DNA of 64,000 bases from DATHTK01 sp035463295 (GTDB taxonomy: Bacteria > Actinomycetota > Rubrobacteria > Rubrobacterales > Rubrobacteraceae), in NCBI GenBank assembly GCA_035463295.1, contig DATHTK010000094.1:1-64000 (forward strand), read 5' to 3'. The notes beneath the pieces were generated by a model that was given only the letters and a program-made list of their open reading frames with translations, had not been told where the DNA came from and searched no databases. This document shows, in pieces, positions 58,438 through 64,000 of the stretch; positions within the stretch are counted from its first letter, which is position 1; each line of letters opens with the position of its first letter. The translations under genes and the position numbers were made by a program.

Positions 58438-61311
58438 CTAGCCGGTGTTCAGCATTCCGGAGGAGATGCCCGAGATGGTCAGCAGTAGGGTCTTCTGTAC
58501 TGCGTCTCGCTCCGGAGAACTTTCGGGAAGCGTTCTCAATCTGCGCAGCAGGCTCACCTGCACGTAGGAGAGCGGGTCCACATAAGGGTTGCGCAGGCGC
58601 ACGGACCTCTGGAGGACCGGGCTGTCGTCCAGGAGGTTCTCGTTGCCGGTGATCTCGAGCACCGAGCTCACACACGCGTCATGTTCCGTGGAGATCATCC
58701 GCCACAGGCGCTCCCTTGTGTCCTCATCATCTACCAGCGAGGTGTATGTCTCGGCGATCCTCATGTCGCTCTTGGCGAGGGTCATCTGCATGAAGTCGAT
58801 CAGGGTCCTGAAGAACGGCCAGCCAGTGTACATCTCCCTGAGGAGGGCGGTTTTCTCGTCGCTTCCTGCGTAGGCGCCCAGGGCCGAGCCGGCCCCGTAC
58901 CAGGACGGCAGCAGAAAGCGGTTCTGAGTCCAGGCAAAGACCCAGGGGATCGCGCGCAGGCTCTCCACGTCCGGGCTCTCGACCCGGCGGACTGGTCGGC
59001 TTCCCATATTGAGCAGTGAGAGCTCCCTTATAGGTGAGGATTGGGAGAAGAAGTCGAGGAAACCTTCATCACCGTAGACCAGCTCGCGGTAGGCTCTCCG
59101 GGCGATCGCGGAGAGCTCGTCCATCGTCTCGATCCAGAGAGGGGCGGGTTCGGCCGGGGAGCTATCCGCGCTCTTTTCGAGCACTGCGGCGAGCACGGTG
59201 TCCAGGTTACGCCGCGCCAGTCCGCGCATGCTGTACTTGAAGGAGATCACCTCGCCCTGTTCGGTGATCCGGATCGCGCCGTCCAGCGTCGCCGGTGGTT
59301 GGGCCATGATCGCCTCGTAGCTCGGTCCCCCGCCGCGTCCGGCGCTCCCCCCGCGTCCGTGGAAGAGCCGCAGCCGGACGCCGTACTCTCGCGCCACCGA
59401 GGAGAGCAGCCTCTGGGCCTTGTAGAGTGACCAGTTGCTCGTCACGTAGCCGGCGTCCTTGCCGGAGTCGCTGTAGCCCAGCATGATCTCCTGCACGTTG
59501 CCGCTCTGCGAGAGCGACGAACGGTAGAACGGGTCCCGTAGCAGGCGTCGCAGCGCTTCTGGAGCCCGCTCGAGGTCCTCCATCGTCTCGAAAAGGGGCG
59601 TGACCCTCAGGTAGTTCGCCTCGCAGCGGTGATCCGGACCGACCTCCAGGAGCCCGGCCCGGCGCGCGAGATACTGCACGCAGAGTACGTCGCTCGCCTG
59701 GTGGGCCATGCTCAGGATGAAAGCCTCTACCGGCGGCTCGGGGAACGCCTCTCGGGCCTCCTGAATATGCTCGAAGGTCTCCAGGACGCTCCGTGTCCCC
59801 TCCGAGAGATCCACCTCCGGTGGGTCCGGCGGCTCCACGATCAGCCGTCGCAGGATCGCCGTACGTTCGACTTCATCCATTCCGAGCAGGTCGTCGCCCG
59901 TACGGGATGAGATTAGCTCCGCAACGGCCTCGACGACCGCGGAGCTCTCCTTGCGAACGTCGAGCTTCGCCAGGTGGAAGCCGAAGATCTCTACCTGACG
60001 GATCAGGTCTCGCAAACCCCCGTTCGCTACCCTGACGCCGCCGTTGCTCACGAGGCTGCGCTGGACGACGCGCAGGTCCTCGATCAGGTCCTCCGTCCCG
60101 GCGTAGCCCGCTGGAGAGCTTGGATCTTCCAGAGTACGCCGCAGTCGCTCGGCGACGAGCAACAGCTTGCGCCTGTAGACCTCGTTCGGGTCCTCGTCGC
60201 GGCGGCTCTCGGCTACGTGCGGCAGGAGCTGCTCGGCCCGCTTCACCGAGCGTCGCAGCTCGTCAGAGATGGCGACGAACCGCACGGACTGGCTCATGTG
60301 CTCGGCGAGGGCGAGCGCCGAGCTCATGTGCCGTTTCAAGCTGAGCTCGCGGTGCAGCCCGAGCGCCGTCTTCAGCGTAGCGGGCGCCACAAGAGGGTTT
60401 CCATCCTGGTCCCCACCGACCCACGAGCCGAACTCCAGGACCCTCCCTACTCTCGGGCTCTCGTGCGGGAACCGGCGGGCGAGCTCGTCCTCGAGATCGC
60501 GGTACGCCTCGAGGCTCGCGGAGATCAGGGGGTTCTCGAAAAACAGCAGGGTCCGCTCTATCTCCTGGGAGACCCCCGGACGGCGTGCCCGAAGCTCGTC
60601 GGTCTGCCAGAGGATCGTGATCTCTTCCGCCAGCCTCTCTTCTAGCCGCCGGCGCTCCTTCCAGCCCAGCGGCGAGGACTCGAGCGACCGGAGCATCTCC
60701 CCGATGTCGACGTGCTTGCGCCGCACGCTCCGGCGCATCGCCTCGGTCGGATGAGCGGTGAGGACGAGGCCCACGTTCATCCTGTCGAGGACCTCCTGTA
60801 TCTCCGCCGCCCCCATACCCTCGCTCTCGAGGCGCGAGATTGCACTCGAGAGGGACGCCCGCTGCGGAGGGTTCTCCGGCAGCGACTCGTACTGGCGACG
60901 ACGCCGGATCCTGTGGTACCGCTCCGCTATGTTCACCAGCTGGAAGTACACCGAGAAAGCGCGCACGATCTTCTCGAGCGTCGCACGGTCCAACCCCTCT
61001 ATCCGGCGCCTGAGACGCTCGTCGAGCTCGGGGTCGTACCCGAAGCGCAGTCGCTTGCACAGCAGCCGGATCTCTTCTTCGGTCTCGTAGAGCTCCCTAC
61101 CCTCCTGCTCGACGAGAACCTCGCCGAGTACGCGCCCGAGGAGGTTTATGTCCCGCCGCAGCGGCTCGTCTTTGGGCTCGAAGCCGATGCCTGGCGGAAG
61201 GTCGGCGTACTGCCCGCCAGCCCAGCGTACGGATTGCTCGGAGGAAGCCACATCCCGTAGAGTAACATTAGCGCAACCCACATCACGAGGGAGCCGGCAA
61301 TGTTTGTACAT
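58438..61311 (-). CDS. ppc: Phosphoenolpyruvate carboxylase
   Basis: A protein of 957 residues that makes oxaloacetate from PEP and bicarbonate to refill the TCA cycle. Catalytic blocks are VLTAHPTEAMRRSV (first active-site His), GYSDSGKDAGYVTSNW, LFHGRGGSAGRGGGPS (glycine-rich loop), and the C-terminal LRNPYVDPLSYVQ with the final NTG. ATG 61311 is used although the first 20 or so residues are not typical, and a later start is possible. It is the only minus-strand gene in this part, wedged between dgt and dnaG. Confidence 0.96.
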   Translation of the reverse strand: MYKHCRLPRDVGCANVTLRDVASSEQSVRWAGGQYADLPPGIGFEPKDEPLRRDINLLGRVLGEVLVEQEGRELYETEEEIRLLCKRLRFGYDPELDERLRRRIEGLDRATLEKIVRAFSVYFQLVNIAERYHRIRRRRQYESLPENPPQRASLSSAISRLESEGMGAAEIQEVLDRMNVGLVLTAHPTEAMRRSVRRKHVDIGEMLRSLESSPLGWKERRRLEERLAEEITILWQTDELRARRPGVSQEIERTLLFFENPLISASLEAYRDLEDELARRFPHESPRVGRVLEFGSWVGGDQDGNPLVAPATLKTALGLHRELSLKRHMSSALALAEHMSQSVRFVAISDELRRSVKRAEQLLPHVAESRRDEDPNEVYRRKLLLVAERLRRTLEDPSSPAGYAGTEDLIEDLRVVQRSLVSNGGVRVANGGLRDLIRQVEIFGFHLAKLDVRKESSAVVEAVAELISSRTGDDLLGMDEVERTAILRRLIVEPPDPPEVDLSEGTRSVLETFEHIQEAREAFPEPPVEAFILSMAHQASDVLCVQYLARRAGLLEVGPDHRCEANYLRVTPLFETMEDLERAPEALRRLLRDPFYRSSLSQSGNVQEIMLGYSDSGKDAGYVTSNWSLYKAQRLLSSVAREYGVRLRLFHGRGGSAGRGGGPSYEAIMAQPPATLDGAIRITEQGEVISFKYSMRGLARRNLDTVLAAVLEKSADSSPAEPAPLWIETMDELSAIARRAYRELVYGDEGFLDFFSQSSPIRELSLLNMGSRPVRRVESPDVESLRAIPWVFAWTQNRFLLPSWYGAGSALGAYAGSDEKTALLREMYTGWPFFRTLIDFMQMTLAKSDMRIAETYTSLVDDEDTRERLWRMISTEHDACVSSVLEITGNENLLDDSPVLQRSVRLRNPYVDPLSYVQVSLLRRLRTLPESSPERDAVQKTLLLTISGISSGMLNTG

Positions 61312-61346
61312 GGGGACAAACTCGCGAGCGTGAGCGGGGGAGAGCC

Positions 61347-63170
61347 TTGAGGATCTCCCAGCGCAGCATCGAGGAGGTGCGCGAAAGGGCCGACATAGTC
61401 GAGGTCGCCTCGGAGTTCACCGCCCTCAAGCGCCAGGGAACCCGCTACGCTGGCCTCTGCCCCTACCCCGACCACCAGGAGAAGACCCCCTCCTTCAGCG
61501 TCTCCCCCGACCGGGGCTTCTACTACTGTTTCGGGTGTTCTCGAGGCGGCGATGCCATCAAGCTCGTGATGGAGTTGAAGTCTTTCGCCTTCTCCGACGC
61601 GGTCTCCTATCTCGCCGAACGCTCGGATGTCGAACTCGAGTACGAAGGACCCGGCCCCGACTCGAACGCCGCCAGGGAACGTACCTCGCGTCGGCGCAGG
61701 AGCCACCGGGCCCTCGCCGCCGCTGCCGTCTACTACCACAAGTACCTCCTGAAGTCCCAGTCTCCCGAGGCGAAACAGGCCCGCGCCTACCTCAGAGACC
61801 GCGGCTTCAAGCTTTCTATTATTGAAGAATTCCGGCTCGGCTATGCGCCGCCGCGAGGCCGGTCGGGCTTTCCGGCGACCGCCAGGAAGGTCGGGATCGA
61901 GCAGGGAACGCTGAGTGAGGCGGGGCTTCTATCGGCGCGGGGTGGGGAGCGGTTTTCGGGCAGGATCACCTTTCCGATCTCCGACCGACGGGGTAGGATC
62001 GTCGGCTTCGGGGCCCGGACGCTGCGCGCAGACCAGCAACCCAAGTACCTGAACTCCCCCGAGACCGAGTTGTTCAGCAAGCGCGAGCTGCTCTACGGGT
62101 TTCCGCAGGTCGCAGAGGCGATGCGCAGGGAGCGCGCGGCGATCATCGTCGAAGGGTATACCGACGTCCTGATGCTCTACCAGAGTGGGATCAAGAACGC
62201 GGTCGCCACCCTCGGGACGGCGACCACCCCCAGCCACTTGCGGACGTTGAGCGGGTACGCGGACACGATCTACATGCTCTTCGACCCGGATACCGCGGGT
62301 GAGAAGGCGTTGGAGCGGGCCGACGCTACCGTACGGGAGCTCGAAAGGGGCGGAGACCCGGCTACCGTGGCGGCGGCCACCAGTTTGAAGCTAGATCTTC
62401 GCGTGGTGCGCCTGACGGAAGACCCGGCCGACTGGTTGCTCGACCATTCACCCGGGGAGTTCAGGGAAGTGCTCTCGGGTGCCGGGACGCTACTCGAGTA
62501 CCTCTTTCGCCGGAAAGCCGAACGGGCCAGGGGCGCGGACGCCGCAGAGCGCTCCCGGATGCTGTCGGAGATACAGGACCTCATACGACGCATCGAGGAC
62601 CCCGTTTTCTACCGGGACGCCCTGCGCGTGGCCGCGGAAGCCCTCGGGGTGAGCCCGGCCGAGCTCGAGAGCGGTCGTAGAGAACGGCCCTCGCCCGCGG
62701 CGCCCTCCGTCGTCGAGGCGAGCCCACTCCGCCAGGCTGGGCGGGACGTCCTCACCCTGATCCTCGCTCACCCAGAACTCACAGCCAGGGCACTGGAGCA
62801 CGGAACGCAGGTCTCCCCGGAGCTCGAGCCCCTGCGCCTCAGAGAAGAGGACTTCGCCAGCGATACCCAGGCCGCCCTCTTCGGCCTTTTTTCGGAGCAC
62901 GCCGGAGAGGATCTCGACTCGATCCTCTCCGACAAGCGGGCCCGCGACCTGATGGACTACCTCATCGCTCTCGACGCGCGGTCCGAAGAGATCCGGCGCA
63001 ACGGTCTCCACTCCTCCGAGATCTCGGTGCGTGAGGCCTGGCTGCGCCTCGCTATCCTGAGCCGCGAGCGCCAGAAACGGAATAGCGTGGACTACGATGA
63101 GAAAGAGCGCCTCCAGGCCGAGATAATGGCCCTCAGAGAAGCACTCCGCGGCGTCTCGGCAGAACCTTGA
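61347..63170 (+). CDS. dnaG: DNA primase
   Basis: A protein of 607 residues that lays RNA primers at the replication fork. The N-terminal zinc domain reads LCPYPDHQEKTPSFSVSP and then YYCFGCSRGGD. The first Cys and the His are four residues apart, while two is usual. The TOPRIM core has IIVEGYTDVLMLYQ and YMLFDPDTAGEKA. A DnaB-binding helical domain ends the protein. TTG 61347 is the start. A tRNA promoter begins within the last codons. Confidence 0.95.
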   Translation: MRISQRSIEEVRERADIVEVASEFTALKRQGTRYAGLCPYPDHQEKTPSFSVSPDRGFYYCFGCSRGGDAIKLVMELKSFAFSDAVSYLAERSDVELEYEGPGPDSNAARERTSRRRRSHRALAAAAVYYHKYLLKSQSPEAKQARAYLRDRGFKLSIIEEFRLGYAPPRGRSGFPATARKVGIEQGTLSEAGLLSARGGERFSGRITFPISDRRGRIVGFGARTLRADQQPKYLNSPETELFSKRELLYGFPQVAEAMRRERAAIIVEGYTDVLMLYQSGIKNAVATLGTATTPSHLRTLSGYADTIYMLFDPDTAGEKALERADATVRELERGGDPATVAAATSLKLDLRVVRLTEDPADWLLDHSPGEFREVLSGAGTLLEYLFRRKAERARGADAAERSRMLSEIQDLIRRIEDPVFYRDALRVAAEALGVSPAELESGRRERPSPAAPSVVEASPLRQAGRDVLTLILAHPELTARALEHGTQVSPELEPLRLREEDFASDTQAALFGLFSEHAGEDLDSILSDKRARDLMDYLIALDARSEEIRRNGLHSSEISVREAWLRLAILSRERQKRNSVDYDEKERLQAEIMALREALRGVSAEP

Positions 63171-63195
63171 AGCCCACACGCCCGGACCGTATAAT
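63167..63195 (+). promoter_or_regulatory. Promoter of tRNA-Asn
   Basis: TTGAAG (63167-63172), a 17-base spacer and TATAAT (63190-63195). The -35 box lies across the dnaG stop. The tRNA begins 15 bases after the -10 box, as for tRNA-Ala. Confidence 0.75.
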
Positions 63196-63210
63196 CTCTT
63201 GGCGCAACCT

Positions 63211-63286
<76 letters not shown>

Positions 63287-63310
63287 CGAGGCGATACGAA
63301 ACCTCGCGTA

Positions 63311-63384
63311 GGGCCCATAGCTCAGTTGGTTAGAGCATCCGACTCATAATCGGACGGTCCCAGGTTCGAGTCCTGGTGGGCCCA
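63311..63384 (+). tRNA. tRNA with CAT anticodon (Met, or Ile2)
   Basis: The acceptor stem GGGCCCA pairs with TGGGCCC. The loop CTCATAA between TCCGA and TCGGA gives anticodon CAT. The T-arm is CCAGG-TTCGAGT-CCTGG. It lacks the initiator's unpaired first base and triple G-C anticodon stem, so it is elongator Met or an Ile2 tRNA needing lysidine. The sequence alone does not decide, though Met is more likely. CCA is not encoded. Confidence 0.85.
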
Positions 63385-63640
63385 CGATAAGCCCCCGCAA
63401 CTCCTGACTCGTTTCTCTCCACGAACCCCAGTTTCTCGCCGGAACGCAATATAGTGGGGTGCCACCGCCAGTAAGACATATATGTAGAGCCCCCGATTCC
63501 TCCCTTGGCAAGCGCATAGTCGGTGCCGCCCCCTCCCGTTCAGCGGTTTTGCACAGGGACTCAATACCCTAGGGGGGAGGGTAAGAAGGTTGAAAAATCC
63601 TCGAATTCGGTGGTGCCGGGGCCCGCTGCGGCGGGTCAGA

Positions 63641-63669
63641 TTGCTTATTTTCGCCGCATATGCAAGAAT
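63641..63669 (+). promoter_or_regulatory. Possible mraZ (division/wall cluster) promoter
   Basis: TTGCTT and AAGAAT are spaced by 17 bases. Transcription would start near 63676, just ahead of the MraZ boxes. Confidence 0.35.
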
Positions 63670-63678
63670 TTCGCCAGC

Positions 63679-63703
63679 GTGGGTCAAAGTGGAGCGTAGT
63701 GGG
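63679..63703 (+). promoter_or_regulatory. MraZ operator: three GTGG(G/A) boxes with 10-base period
   Basis: GTGGG (63679), GTGGA (63689) and GTGGG (63699) are exactly 10 bases apart. MraZ is known to bind direct repeats of this kind with 5-base spacers in front of its own gene. The third box overlaps the ribosome binding site GGGAGG, so MraZ binding would also affect the transcript's first bases. Confidence 0.7.
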
Positions 63704-63714
63704 AGGACGAGGCT

Positions 63715-64000
63715 CTGGCCCTTTTAGGCGAGTACGAGCACAGCCTGGACGAGAAAGGGCGTTTGACTCTCCCCTCGCGACTCCGACCCTATTTTGAAGG
63801 TGGGATCGTCGTGACCAAGGGGGTCGACCGTTGTCTGTTCGCTTTCCCGCCTGAGGAGTGGGCGACGTTCAAAGCGAACATCAAAGCCAACGCGGACCTC
63901 TCGGCGAGGGGGCGCCAGCTCTCGCGGATGTTCTTCTCGATGGCCTTCGAGGCGACGCTCGACAGGCAGGGGCGGGTGTTGATCCCCACGAAGCTCGCGC
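63715..64000 (+). CDS. mraZ: Transcriptional regulator MraZ (cut by window end)
   Basis: The first 95 codons of the AbrB-fold repressor of the division and cell-wall cluster. LLGEYEHSLDEKGRLTLPSR and the later EATLDRQGRVLIP give the two DxxxR DNA-contact motifs. No ATG, GTG or TTG lies between an upstream in-frame stop (63694-63696) and the conserved start. CTG 63715, 8 bases after GGAGG, is the likely start. The gene runs off the window. Confidence 0.9.
   Translation, partial: MALLGEYEHSLDEKGRLTLPSRLRPYFEGGIVVTKGVDRCLFAFPPEEWATFKANIKANADLSARGRQLSRMFFSMAFEATLDRQGRVLIPTKLA

Larger units (their letters stand above)
63385..63714. other. Gap holding the mraZ control region
   Basis: About 330 bases between the tRNA and mraZ. 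It holds a GC-rich stem at about 63620-63638, a possible promoter (TTGCTT 63641-63646, 17 bases, AAGAAT 63664-63669) and the MraZ boxes at 63679-63703. Nothing coding is seen. Confidence 0.5.

Noticed and set aside
63311..63384. Initiator tRNA-Met
   Set aside because: The first base pair is intact and the anticodon stem lacks the three G-C pairs typical of initiators.

Overview
The window looks like chromosome of a high-GC Gram-positive bacterium, most likely an actinobacterium of the Rubrobacter type. The reasons are the frequent GTG and TTG starts, long runs of overlapping housekeeping genes, an LCP (LytR-CpsA-Psr) cell-wall protein, no outer-membrane genes, and gene orders such as tig-clpP-clpX-valS-folC and mreBCD-rplU-rpmA-obg-nadD-rsfS. 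The genus is an inference from protein content. No 16S gene is present and no search was run.

Layout. From 1 to about 8.7 kb lies an exopolysaccharide locus of visibly lower GC: a deacetylase end, Wzz-like and CpsD-like proteins, a GT4 glycosyltransferase, a WecG/TagA-type transferase, a GDP-mannose-epimerase-like SDR and a WbaP-like priming phosphotransferase. It is littered with decayed genes: an IS630-like transposase, the tail of a CapA-type gene and an IS4-like transposase tail. From 8.7 to 13.4 kb come two large membrane proteins and an LCP protein. From 13.4 to 22.4 kb lies a housekeeping run: tRNA-Leu, tig, clpP, clpX, valS, folC, a 33-residue membrane ORF, a zinc-ribbon membrane protein, ndk and maf. 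From 22.4 to 25.9 kb a roughly 3.5 kb insert is bounded by two copies of the 5' end of radC. It carries a pentapeptide-repeat gene with an in-frame stop and two exported proteins, one with a sortase-like LPASGG tail. From 25.9 to 34.4 kb come radC, mreBCD, rplU, rpmA, obg, nadD, rsfS, tRNA-Ala, comEA and a short comEC.

From 34.4 to 44.0 kb an accessory island separates comEC from holA: alpha/beta hydrolase, MFS transporter, nitrilase, TPR-LuxR regulator, cysteine-dioxygenase-like cupin and a flavin monooxygenase. From 44.0 to 63.2 kb housekeeping resumes: holA, rpsT, lepA, hrcA, dnaJ, rsmE, HIT, YqeY, phoH, an HD-domain membrane phosphodiesterase, ybeY, a DgkA-PAP2 fusion, cdd, era, deoC, recO, dgt, ppc and dnaG. 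The window ends with tRNA-Asn, a CAT-anticodon tRNA and the start of mraZ.

How parts work together. The first 8 kb would prime, assemble and control the length of a surface polysaccharide, and the LCP protein could attach it to the wall. MreBCD, the DgkA-PAP2 fusion and mraZ serve wall growth. Proteostasis genes (tig, clpPX, hrcA, dnaJ) and RNA/ribosome genes (rsfS, obg, era, ybeY, rsmE, lepA) fill most of the rest.

The most notable signals are the radC 5' duplication around an insert, a three-box MraZ operator over the mraZ start, a pair of adjacent palindromes after the LuxR gene, tandem hairpins before the polysaccharide genes, several apparently leaderless genes, and several genes with no ATG, GTG or TTG at their conserved N-terminus.
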